The notes under the pieces: generated by a model | Seen by the model: only the letters and a program-made list of their open reading frames with translations | What the model was told of the DNA's origin: nothing | Databases searched by the model: none | Shown here: one piece after another, positions 24,762 through 33,800 of the stretch | Layout of the letters: each line of letters begins with the position of its first letter | Numbering within the stretch: the first letter of the stretch is position 1 | Made by a program: the position numbers and the translations under genes | Assembly (NCBI GenBank): GCA_039024435.1 | Contig: JBCCQH010000021.1 | Location: 1-64,000 of the forward strand | Direction: 5' to 3' | DNA: 64,000 nucleotides | Source of the DNA: JBCCQH01 sp039024435 | GTDB lineage: Bacteria > Bacteroidota > Bacteroidia > J057 > JADKCL01

Positions 24762-25796
24762 TCAAAAGACCCGGGTCAAGGGATTGCTGACAAAGTCGGG
24801 ATCGTTCAGTGCATCCAGGAACGCGATGAGCTGCCGCTTTTCGGTTTCGGACAGGGCAATGCCCAACTGACTTCCGCTGCGCAATTCATCGTCCAGGGTC
24901 GGACTGTCGATGACGCCGCCGTTGTAGTGTTCGAGGACCTCTTCCAGGGTTTCGAAACGCCCATCGTGCATGTAGGGAAAGGTATACCGCAGGTTCCGCA
25001 GGCTGGGCACGCGAAATTTGTATTGGTCCTCACCCAATCCCGTGATGCGTTCCCGTCCGGTGTCAATCGGATTGCCGACGGGAAGGCCATTGTTGCGGAA
25101 GGTGTGGTCGGTCTGCAAGACGCCGCCGTGGCAGCTTCCGCATTTCGTCTCAAACAGGGACAAGCCCGTCAGGGCGTCCCCAGTGAGCGGTTGGGTTCCC
25201 AGTACGTGGCGGTCATAGGGACTGCCCGCACTCACGCACATCAACTGAAATTGCGAAAGGGCTTTGAAGAAGTCGGCGGTTTCGATGGTGTCCTTGCCAA
25301 AAGCGGAACGGAACATGTCGCGGTACTGCGCATCCGCGCGGAGTTTTACCAGGACATTGCCCAGGCTCTCGTCCATTTCCACCGGGGTTTCGATGGGGGC
25401 AATGGCAAACAAATCCAGGTGAAAGATGCCACCGTCCCACAGAAACGATTGGTTCCAGGCAAGGTTCATGATCGGCTGGACGTTGCGCATACTTGGCCGA
25501 TTGTCGATGCCGTGGGCCAGGGCGTGGCCGTGTTGGGTAAAGGCGGCATTGGAAAGGTGGCAGTGCGCACAACTGATGCTACCGTCCCGCGAGAGGCGTC
25601 CATCCATAAAGAGCTTTTTGCCGAGGCGAAACCCTTCCGGAGTGACCGGGTTCTGGGACAGGTCGTACTCAAGCGGGGGAAAATGCGTCGGCGCCTCGAA
25701 GACGATCACCGCTTCATACGGCTCGGGGGGAGGGTCGACCATCCGACAAGAGCCGAGTAGGAGCAGGGCAATCAAGAGGTAGATTATCCTTTTCAT
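24762..25796 (-). CDS. MbnH-type dihaem cytochrome c peroxidase family lipoprotein
   Basis: A 344-residue member of the MauG/CcpA dihaem family. The start at 25796 gives a lipoprotein signal with lipobox LLGSC (Cys17). Two haem c motifs are present: CAHCH at 76-80 and CGSCH at 219-223. The final third has the FRVPSLRN...YMHDGR.ETLEEV..HYN signature of the family. It directly follows an MbnP gene. In methanobactin operons and elsewhere, MbnH oxidises a tryptophan of MbnP to kynurenine, creating a copper site. This pairing is strong evidence for the same role here rather than plain peroxide detoxification. Confidence 0.9.
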   Translation of the reverse strand: MKRIIYLLIALLLLGSCRMVDPPPEPYEAVIVFEAPTHFPPLEYDLSQNPVTPEGFRLGKKLFMDGRLSRDGSISCAHCHLSNAAFTQHGHALAHGIDNRPSMRNVQPIMNLAWNQSFLWDGGIFHLDLFAIAPIETPVEMDESLGNVLVKLRADAQYRDMFRSAFGKDTIETADFFKALSQFQLMCVSAGSPYDRHVLGTQPLTGDALTGLSLFETKCGSCHGGVLQTDHTFRNNGLPVGNPIDTGRERITGLGEDQYKFRVPSLRNLRYTFPYMHDGRFETLEEVLEHYNGGVIDSPTLDDELRSGSQLGIALSETEKRQLIAFLDALNDPDFVSNPLTRVF

Positions 25797-25811
25797 TTTT
25801 TGAGAATTAAG

Positions 25812-25835
25812 GCCCGGCGGGCGCACCCGCCGGGC
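25812..25835 (-). promoter_or_regulatory. Intercistronic hairpin between mbnP and mbnH
   Basis: A perfect 10-bp GC stem (25812-25821 with 25826-25835) and a 4-base loop sit in the 51-base gap between the two genes. There is no T-run on the minus strand, so it is more likely an mRNA-stability or stoichiometry element than a full terminator. Confidence 0.5.
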
Positions 25836-25847
25836 AAATTTGTCAGA

Positions 25848-26732
25848 TCAGTTTTCGACGTACATGACCGAGAACATGTTCAGGTAGTTGTTCGCAATCG
25901 ATCCGGTACGCATCGGGGAGTGCTCTTGGTAGTACTCGGTGAACGAGTGCGTCGTGGAACCGTCCATGATCTTCAGGATGTCGACCGTCAGGTGGATCTT
26001 GGCCGAGGTACTGCCCTCGCGCATTTCCAGGGTCTCATCGGTCGGTAGATCCAGGGTGATGATCCGGTTGTTGTTCGGGGTCGGGGTGTCGTAGCCCCCG
26101 TATCCCCCGATATGGATGTTGAAGATGTCGTTCCAGTAGGTGTACTGATTGGTATCAAAGGACCAGTTGCCGTTGGCATCCTGGACCCAAAGACCCGGGG
26201 TGGAGTCGGGTACGGCCGCGGCAACGCCTTCAAACTTCATGAAGATGTAGCCACTGTTCCAGCTCCAGTACATGTCGCCTCCCGTCTGCATATCGCCGAC
26301 GTCGAGGTCTCCGGCCCGCTTTTCGGGAGCCATCGTATTGCGTAGGCTGTCCACCCCAACCATGAATTGGAGGCGGGTGTAATTGTTTTCCGGAATGTTT
26401 TCCAGGATCACGTCCTGGGTACCCGATTCACTGACCAGGTAGTAGCCGGAAGTGGCGCTCGTCGGGACGCGGTAGGTGCTGCCATCCGCGGTGGTGAGGA
26501 CGATGTTGCTCACGTAATACTGAAACTTAGAGACGGTAAAATCTTCTCCGGAAGCATTGGTGTAGGTAGCGCCCATGGCGAGATCGGAGCTGCCCGCACG
26601 GGCATCGAATTCAAGGGTCAAAGCCCCGGTTTTATTGGGATCAAATTCTTCCTTGTTACAGCCGGAGAGCCCGAGGGTACCGGCGGCAATAAGGAAAAGA
26701 AACAAGCGAGAAAATTGGTGCCAGGATTGCAT
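25848..26732 (-). CDS. MbnP family protein, lipoprotein
   Basis: A 294-residue protein with a lipobox LSGC near residues 22-25 and a beta-rich mature domain. Features of the MbnP family are visible: LEFDARAG at the start, SKFQYYVSNIVL, then GDMQTGGDMYWSWNSGYIFMKFEG with several Trp, and the C-terminal segment with multiple His/Met (EYYQEHSPMRTGSIANNYLNMFS). MbnP proteins bind copper after MbnH-dependent tryptophan oxidation. Several Trp of the WSW type are candidates for the modified residue. It is the upstream gene of the pair, so both should be made together. Confidence 0.88.
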   Translation of the reverse strand: MQSWHQFSRLFLFLIAAGTLGLSGCNKEEFDPNKTGALTLEFDARAGSSDLAMGATYTNASGEDFTVSKFQYYVSNIVLTTADGSTYRVPTSATSGYYLVSESGTQDVILENIPENNYTRLQFMVGVDSLRNTMAPEKRAGDLDVGDMQTGGDMYWSWNSGYIFMKFEGVAAAVPDSTPGLWVQDANGNWSFDTNQYTYWNDIFNIHIGGYGGYDTPTPNNNRIITLDLPTDETLEMREGSTSAKIHLTVDILKIMDGSTTHSFTEYYQEHSPMRTGSIANNYLNMFSVMYVEN

Positions 26733-26995
26733 GGTGAAAATAATTTAGATCAAATGAAATGTAGAGGTGGCCCAGTTCGGAAAGGAACTGGACAATGGGA
26801 TTGCGGTCTGCTTTCCGAGGCAGAACAGCAAGAGGCAAGCGGGGCGATTCCCCCCATCTCGTACTTTGTGAAGGGCGCCTGATCGGTGCGGTCACCCTGC
26901 GATGGCCCTCAGAAAATCTCGAGACGGATTTTACCTGATTGGGCACCGGATGATGGGCCTAACGAAACGGTTAAGCGAAGCTGGAAACGAAGGAA

Positions 26996-27382
26996 TCAGC
27001 TCAATTCAGGAGGTGGGGACAATACTTCGGGCCAGACCGGCTCGCATTGCGTCGACGCTGGCCCGGTCCGTCGGGCACTGATTCCCAATTCAATAATGGG
27101 TAACGTTTGTGCCGGCGAAAAGATCAAAGTCGGGGTGACTTCACGGTCGGTACGCAGATGTTTGCTCCGATCAGAAGCGGGGTGATCCTCTTCGCTGGAT
27201 GCTTTGAGCTTGCTGGCCAAATGACAACTGCCATTGCATTGCAATTTGGGCTTGTCTACGTTGACGCAGAAGTTCTCAACGATGTGGTCGTAGCGGAGAG
27301 TATAATACAAATAGGGGGCAAAAGGCTTGAGATGCGCTAGAAAAAGCGCGGTCGCCAGAACGAGTATGACAAGCCTTTGCAT
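26996..27382 (-). CDS. Small exported cysteine protein near the MbnP/MbnH pair
   Basis: About 128 residues from the ATG at 27382; the longer frame to 27421 adds 13 unlikely residues. There is an N-terminal hydrophobic segment (residues 3-17), then YDHIVENFCVN..KPKLQCNGSCHL with Cys39, Cys49 and Cys53. Short proteins with the pattern CVN.DKP.L.CNG.CHL occur in many Bacteroidota; I know of no assigned function. Three Cys and a His in a tight cluster suggest metal or haem handling. Position upstream of MbnP in the same orientation, with a 263-base gap, supports but does not prove a copper link. Confidence 0.75.
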   Translation of the reverse strand: MQRLVILVLATALFLAHLKPFAPYLYYTLRYDHIVENFCVNVDKPKLQCNGSCHLASKLKASSEEDHPASDRSKHLRTDREVTPTLIFSPAQTLPIIELGISARRTGPASTQCEPVWPEVLSPPPELS

Positions 27383-27596
27383 AACTACAATAAGATACAA
27401 AATATCCGGCCCGAACACCACGCAAATTGGGGAAAAAATAGTGCAATGGGGTAGGTTTGTGGAAACACTCAGCGCTTAGGTGCTGGACCTTTGGCCGTAG
27501 ATAATTTGGAATTTTAGTTTTTAAGCCGTTCTATTGGCATGTAGATTTTGATTTTTCAATTCTTTGTTTGTGATTGATTCGGGTCGCCTCCCGCGA

Positions 27597-27640
27597 TAAA
27601 AAAAGTCGGTCGAAGTCCGGGCTAAGGCTTTGACCGACTC
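27597..27640 (-). terminator. Rho-independent terminator after the HAD gene
   Basis: AGTCGGTC (27604-27611) pairs with GACCGACT (27632-27639), with partial further pairing inside. On the minus strand the stem is followed by seven T. It lies about 55 bases beyond the HAD phosphatase stop and ends the GMC-HAD transcript. Confidence 0.85.
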
Positions 27641-27694
27641 ACAATTGCGCTATTTTTCGACACCGAGCTTTTCTGAGCTGGCGCAAAAATTGCC

Positions 27695-28660
27695 TCATTT
27701 TTGCGGGAATATCCGGCGGAAATTTTCTTTCATTCCGACCTGGATCCAACCCCGCGCAGTGGCTTCGGCTTGGAGAGAAGAGTCCGAGTAAATGTACTCC
27801 CGAGAATCGTCGTGGACGAGGATCAATTCCAGGTTGCGGTGCGGATTGGATTGGGTGTAGGTCAGCATCTCAAAATCACCCATTGTGTTTCCGAACGATA
27901 AAATGGGCGCCGTCCCGATCCGGTTCCGAATCAAAATTGCCTTGCCGTCCCCATCTGGAGAGGGATAGAGAAATGAGTCCAGCCGTGTCAGCACGTTCTG
28001 CTGGGGCGCAATCGAATCGTAGCTCAAGGCGACCGTATTGCCGATGGTTTCCCACTGGTTGAATCCCAGGTAGCGGCCGCCGTAGGCCCGGACAAAGCCC
28101 TGCTGCGAGCCGGAACACAGGAAAACGGTAAATTCATACTTCCGGAGGTAGTCGATCAGTTGGGCCATCGGGGCGTAGTACATCTGGGAGTAGGGAATAT
28201 CGAACCGGGGATGGTTGTGGCTGGCGGTAAAATGGCCCACCGAATCCAGGTAGGTTTGCTGGGGATAGTGCTCAAAGGCCATCAGCAAGGCGGAGTACAC
28301 GGTATCGTTGATATAGTCGAGATTGCCCGCGCAGGCGGCTTGATAGACGGGATTGGCCTGCAAGGCCGGCTGTACTTGGGCGGTATTGCACAACTGGTGC
28401 ATCGCCACAATCACTTCCATGTAGTCCGGCTTTTCGCAGCCTACGGTCCCATCAAAATCAAACACGGCGATCCGGGCGGCAACCGGCACGAAGTCCGGGC
28501 CCCTTGAGTCGGTCACTGCCGCCACAAAGTTGAGGATGGAATCCTTTTCTGCGGTATTTTGCCAGAGCGAAAGCGGTGCCTTGCGCTGGCCGGCGAGGGT
28601 GCCGGCGAGGAGCAACAACCCCCAAAACAGCCCGGCGGTGCGTATATGATTGATCTGCAT
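27695..28660 (-). CDS. Exported HAD-superfamily phosphatase
   Basis: A 321-residue protein with a signal peptide (about residues 1-24). The HAD motif I is FDFDGTVG, with nucleophile Asp; motif II appears as FLCSGSQQ and motif III/IV as GNTMGDFEML. The long cap between motifs I and II carries an inserted helical region. HAD hydrolases remove phosphate from small molecules; here in the periplasm. The start is two bases after the stop of the GMC oxidoreductase, so both are one operon. A hairpin terminator follows. The substrate is unknown. Confidence 0.88.
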   Translation of the reverse strand: MQINHIRTAGLFWGLLLLAGTLAGQRKAPLSLWQNTAEKDSILNFVAAVTDSRGPDFVPVAARIAVFDFDGTVGCEKPDYMEVIVAMHQLCNTAQVQPALQANPVYQAACAGNLDYINDTVYSALLMAFEHYPQQTYLDSVGHFTASHNHPRFDIPYSQMYYAPMAQLIDYLRKYEFTVFLCSGSQQGFVRAYGGRYLGFNQWETIGNTVALSYDSIAPQQNVLTRLDSFLYPSPDGDGKAILIRNRIGTAPILSFGNTMGDFEMLTYTQSNPHRNLELILVHDDSREYIYSDSSLQAEATARGWIQVGMKENFRRIFPQK

Positions 28661-28661
28661 C

Positions 28662-30185
28662 TTAATGGCCCTCCTTGATGAATTCCGCGCCCCGCTCCCC
28701 GATCATGAACGAAGGGGCTTGGGTGTGTCCCGAAGTGATTTCTGGCATGATGGAAGCGTCGATCACGCGCACCCGTTCCACGCCCCGCACCCGCAATTTG
28801 GGATCGACCACGGCATCGTCGGTTGTCCCCATTTTGCAGGTGCCGACCGGATGGCTGTAGGTGTACAGGTTGTCGAGGAGCCATTCCTTGATCTGGGCCT
28901 TGGTTTTGACGTCGGGCCCGGGGGTGACTTCGGCTTTGCGCCACTCAGCGAGGGCGGCAGAATTGCCGATTTTGCGCATGAGTTCAAAGGCGAGGAAGCC
29001 CTGTTCGAGATCGCCGGGGGCGGTGAGCAACTGCGGATCGATGATCGGGGCGGTGGTGGGATCGGTCGACTGCAAGGCTACGAATCCCCGGCTGTGCTGC
29101 CGCATGAGGCCGCCGGTGACCGAATAGCTCCATTCGAGCTGGCCTTGGGTTTCGCCACAGGTGTAATTGCCGCGCATCATTTCAATGCAGGTCAAGGGCT
29201 GGCCGTGCTCGTTCAGGTTGGCCCAGACGATGGCGCCGCCTTCGTTGCGGGGCTGGTTGTAGATCGGTTTTTTCGCCGACCAATTGCCGGAGAAGATCAT
29301 GGCATCCTGGAGGTTTTTGCCCACGCCGGGCAGTTCCTGGACGATTTCTGCGACGCCCGCCTGCTTGAGTTCATCGGGATTGCCGATCCCGGACCGAAGC
29401 AAGATTTGCGGGGAATTGATGGCGCCTGAGCAAAGGATGACTTCCCGGTGGGCGGGAATGCGATAGGAATTCCCTCCGATGCCGACGAGGATGCCGGTTG
29501 CGACTTGGCCTTTGAATTCGATCCGGTCGACGAGGGCATTGATCGCCACGTGCAAGTTGGGGCGCTGGTCCAGGTAGGGGAGGATGTACTGGCTGAAGGA
29601 GGTGATGCGGACATTGTTCGCGGAGATGGTCGAGCGCAGCGGACTGACTCCGAGCATGCTGCCGCCGGAATTGTAGTTGGGGTTGAAGGGAAGATTGAGG
29701 TCCATGCAGGCGCGGATAAAATCCCGGCCCCAGTCGTTCATGGGATTGTTCGTGGGTTGGAGTTTGGCCTCCACCCGCTGGAATGCGGGCAGGACGTCTT
29801 GGTAGGACCAGCCGGTGCAGCCGTACCGTTCGGCCCAGAGATCGAAGTCGGCGACCGCGCCCCGGGTGTACACCATGTCGTTGTGGGCGGTGCATCCCCC
29901 GGTCATTTTTGCCCGCCAGCAGTTCAGCTTGCGATCAAGCAGATGGGGTTGGGGAGTCATCATGTATCCCCAGTCGATGGAGGCATCGTTGTAGAGGCAG
30001 TTGGTTTGGTTAGGATCCCAGACGTCGGGAATCCGCGCCGAATCGGTGCCTGCTTCCAGGAGCAGGACGGAGTGTTCGGGATTTTCTGAGAGCCGGCTGG
30101 CCACAATGCTGCCGGCCGATCCCGCACCAATCACAATGTAATCGTATCCTGCCGCCAAGGCGGAGGTATCAAGTTTTGCATCCAT
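28662..30185 (-). CDS. GMC oxidoreductase (choline dehydrogenase-like)
   Basis: A 507-residue cytoplasmic FAD enzyme of the glucose-methanol-choline family. The FAD-binding GAGSAG lies at residues 20-25, LLLEAG follows, and GCTAHNDMVYTRG is the family's first signature (usually GGSSSINGMVY-like). The second signature appears as GAINSPQILLRSGIG. Near the C-terminus SHPVGTCKMG and SGHTQAP supply a His-His catalytic pair. Enzymes of this family oxidise alcohols such as choline or polyethylene glycol. It is first in the operon with the HAD gene. The substrate cannot be decided from sequence. Confidence 0.93.
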   Translation of the reverse strand: MDAKLDTSALAAGYDYIVIGAGSAGSIVASRLSENPEHSVLLLEAGTDSARIPDVWDPNQTNCLYNDASIDWGYMMTPQPHLLDRKLNCWRAKMTGGCTAHNDMVYTRGAVADFDLWAERYGCTGWSYQDVLPAFQRVEAKLQPTNNPMNDWGRDFIRACMDLNLPFNPNYNSGGSMLGVSPLRSTISANNVRITSFSQYILPYLDQRPNLHVAINALVDRIEFKGQVATGILVGIGGNSYRIPAHREVILCSGAINSPQILLRSGIGNPDELKQAGVAEIVQELPGVGKNLQDAMIFSGNWSAKKPIYNQPRNEGGAIVWANLNEHGQPLTCIEMMRGNYTCGETQGQLEWSYSVTGGLMRQHSRGFVALQSTDPTTAPIIDPQLLTAPGDLEQGFLAFELMRKIGNSAALAEWRKAEVTPGPDVKTKAQIKEWLLDNLYTYSHPVGTCKMGTTDDAVVDPKLRVRGVERVRVIDASIMPEITSGHTQAPSFMIGERGAEFIKEGH

Positions 30186-30899
30186 ACCGTTTGTCTTAAA
30201 AAAGTAAATACTAGATGAAATAGCCGATACTAATATAGGTAAAATAACAAATAATAGTCAATAGTATGGGGAATTTCCAGGGTGAGAATTTTCAATTTTC
30301 AATGGGCGCTTCGCTCAATTTTCAGTTGAACATGACCACTGGATCGAGAGCTTGCGGGGGAGCGCAGGTCATTGGCAATTCTTCGCTTGAATATTTTTTG
30401 CCTGCGGCAAGGATGGGAGGGACATTGGTCCCGCCGAATCGGCGGGACGGAGCAACGCGAACTCCCGGAACCGCCTGGTAGCGACGCGTCCGGGACGCAT
30501 CGCTAGCCGCCCCTTGCCCCATCACAATTTCGCTCCATCAACCGTTTTCGCAGTTGGAGGGCAGTAGGCCGACAATATTTTCAATGGGAGAATGCTCAAT
30601 GCTCAATTTCCAATGAATTTCTGTTCTTTCGTGATGAAGGGAATCAAAATCACCTAAGCCTCCGCCGTGTGTGATCCCGCGCGGCTACGGGAAAAATCGG
30701 ATTCGAGGTGTGTTTTCAATGATGGTTGGTTGCGCGTCCAGAACGCGCGAAGTGGAAATCGGAAATTGAGGAATTGGAAATTCTCACGTTGCGTGTCCAG
30801 TGACGCGCCCATCGGAAATCAGAAATCAAAAGTCAGAAAGGGGCCGACCGAATCCGGCCCGCCCCTTTCCCGGTCGCCGCAAGCGGCGCCTCCAAATCG
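30186..30899. other. 714-base palindrome-rich non-coding region
   Basis: No credible gene. The region contains short A/T-rich runs such as CAATTTTCAATG and GGAAATTCTC, and GC palindromes. One is GCGTC-CGG-GACGC at 30486-30498 inside an outer GCGA/TCGC pairing (30481-30484 with 30500-30503). Another is GCGCGT-CCAGA-ACGCGC at 30732-30748. The right part is an inverted copy of sequence at 35506-35593. Confidence 0.7.
30729..30810 (-). repeat. Flanking repeat, left inverted copy
   Basis: Reading the minus strand, this segment contains CGCAACGTGAGA, then TTTCCAATT, CTCAATTTC, GATTTCCA and a GCGCG palindrome, in the same order as in 35506-35593 on the plus strand. It ends ~90 bases beyond the 3' end of the large T9SS gene. 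Confidence 0.75.
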
Positions 30900-33800
30900 T
30901 TAATTGGTTTTAATGACTGAGAAGTTTTCCCGGTAGTCGCCGTTGCGCACCTGCAACATGTATATGCCGGCGGTCAGGCCCGGGGCGGAAAACGATTTGA
31001 TTTGGCCGGCGTAGTCGCCGGCCTGGCGAATGAGCACGCGGCCGCTGAGGTCCATCAGTCGCAATTCGGTACTGCCTTCGAAGGCACTCGGAATGGCAAC
31101 CTGAATGGCTTCCTGGAACGGATTCGGCCATACCCGGGCTTTCATGGACGGTTCTGGTTCCGCTCCGTAGGCAAAAATCGGTACGAGTGGATCCATCGCC
31201 GAGGGGGCCGGGATGGGACCACAACCGCCTTCGAATACGCGCACGTTGCGGAACCAGGAGTTGCCGACGGTGGGATTGGCGTCGTTGTCATTGATGAAGC
31301 CCAACCGGTCAAAGCTGCCCGTGTAGAAGGTGCCCACCGGAATCGTGTAGGTGGTCCAGGCGCTCGGGACGTAGTTGTCGTAGTTTGAGAAGGCGTAGGT
31401 CTGGCTGCCGTGGAACTTGAACACGTAGTTGGGCCCGATGATGTTGTCGTTGTCAAATCCGATTCCGTGGATCTCCCCTTCGATGGTGCTGCGGAAATCG
31501 ACTTGCAGCACCGTATTGGCGGTGACGGTGTAGGGAAAATCGATGTATTTCCAGGAGTTAGCGCCCAATTCCAGGGTCAGTCCGCCGTCCTCGACGTAGC
31601 TGGGACCAAAATCGTCGGTACCGTAAGAAATGATGTTCAGGTTAGAGAAATTGACCGGGGGACAAGGATCGTTAAAGACATGGATGTTGTCCACCGCCAT
31701 GTCGCTGGTGTAGCTCGATCCGGTCAGGCCGACCAACCGCAGGGTCACCATGTCTTCGCCGGCGTAGTCGAGGAGGTCGAGCCGGACTTCGTTCCAGGCA
31801 TTGCCCTGGTCGCCGGTCTGGCTCCAAAGGTCCACCCAGTGGTCGCCCAGGTCGGTGCTGATCTGCAGGGTAAGGGTACCCATGGTCGCGCCGTACAGGT
31901 GCTGGTCAAAGGTGAGCGTCGGGTGGTCGAGTGAGGAGAAGTCGAAGCAGGCGTGAATGCCCATGGTCTTCGAGGGGAAGTTGGGCGAACTCGATTCGGT
32001 GTACAGGTAGTAGGCACCATCGGAAGCAGTGGTGGGGCCGGTGCTGAACGAAGGGGTACTCCCGGAATACCGGAACCAGTCCCATTCGTCGGAGGTCTCC
32101 TGGGTCCAGTCGCCGAGGCCACTTTCGAAGCTCTCCGCGTACGGGTAGGAAGTGACTTTGCTGTGGCAGAAGCCTTCCCCCAGGTTGATGTTGTCCAGCG
32201 CCATGTCGCTGGTGTAGGAGGTTCCCGTAGTTCCCGTCCAGCGGACCAGGAAGATGCTCAGACCGGTGTAGTTGCTCAGGTCGACGGTGTCGCTGTGCCA
32301 GGCATTGCCCTGATTGCCGGACTTGGACCAGACGGTCGTCCAATTCAGACCGTAGTTGCTGCTCACCTCCAAGGCCAGGCTGCCCATCGTGGCCCCAAAC
32401 ATGTGGTAGTCAAAGGTAAGTTGCGGGCTGACCAGGCCCACGGTATTGAAGCAAGTCGAGATCTGGGCAGTCTTGCTGTAATTTCCGGAGGCTTCTACGT
32501 AGATGTAGCTGTCGCCTTCCGAGGCGCTGGACGGTCCGGTACTGAAAGAAGACGTGCCGCCGGTGGTGGTGGTCCAGTCGAGGTCGTCGGAAGTGGATTG
32601 GTCCCAGATGCCCAGGGTCGGCTCGAAGCTCTCCGAGTAGGGGTAGACATTGGTGCAGCCCATGGCCTCACCCAGGCGGATGTCGTCGATGGCCATGTCG
32701 CCGGTGTAGCTGTTGCCGGTGATGCCGATGAAGCGGAACTGGACGATGTTGTTCGCGATGAAGGGACGCAGGTCCACGGCGGCCTGGCGCCACTCGTCAC
32801 CTTTGTCGCCGGATTGGGACCAGATCGTGGTCCAGGTGGATTCGCCATCGGGCAAAATCTGTAGGGTGAGGGTGCCCATGGTCTCGCCGTACATGTGGTA
32901 CTTGAAGCGGAGCTCGGGGCTTTCCAGGCCGGAGAAGGCCAGCGGGAAGCAGGCGGAGACCAAGCCGGCTTTCTTGTCGGGATGGTTGGGGCTGGACGAT
33001 TCGATGTAGGCGTAGTAGCTGCCTTCGGCGGCGGCGCTCGGGCCGGTGTTCAGCGAACCGGTTCCCCCGGATCGGCGGCTCCAGTTAAAGTCCTCGTCGG
33101 TTTCCTGCCGCCAGAAGCCGAAGTCTGACTCAAAACCTTCGGTGTAGGGGAATCCGATCAGGGAAGCGATGCAGGTGAAGCGCGACAAAGGCAGGGTCCA
33201 GATCCCCCGACCGTGGGTAAACAGGAAGAGGGTGCGGTCGGATTGGCGGAGTTTGGCCTGGAATATGGCGACGTTGGGCACGGATACGTCCTTGATCCAA
33301 TTGGTGCCGCCGTTGGTGGTGTAGTACAGTCCAAAATCGGTGGCAGCAAACAGGATATTGTCCGGATCATCCGGATCGGCCTGCACGTAGTTGACCGGCA
33401 ACTGGGTGGGCAGGTCGCCGGAGAGGTCGGTCCAGGTGGGGCTGCTCGTGTGCGCATTCGTGACCCGCCAGATCTTGGGATTGTTCGTGAAGCTGTTGAA
33501 TCCCACGTGGAGGGTGGTATTGGAACTGGGGTGAACGGTAATGCTGCCGGTGAAATCGTTTGTGGCCACTGAGGGGACGGTGGAACTGAGGTCGACTTCG
33601 GTTCCCGCGGCGGCAGTGGCGGCGTTGTTGATGCGGTACAGGCCGGCGGAGTTGCCGCCGAAATAGACTTCGGGATTGGTTTCTGGGGTGGTGGCAATGG
33701 CAAAGATAGTTCCGATGTTGTTGGTGATCTTGGACCAATTGCTGCCCCGGTTGGTGGTGCGCCACAAGCCTGCATTGGTGCGGCAGTACAACTGATCGCC

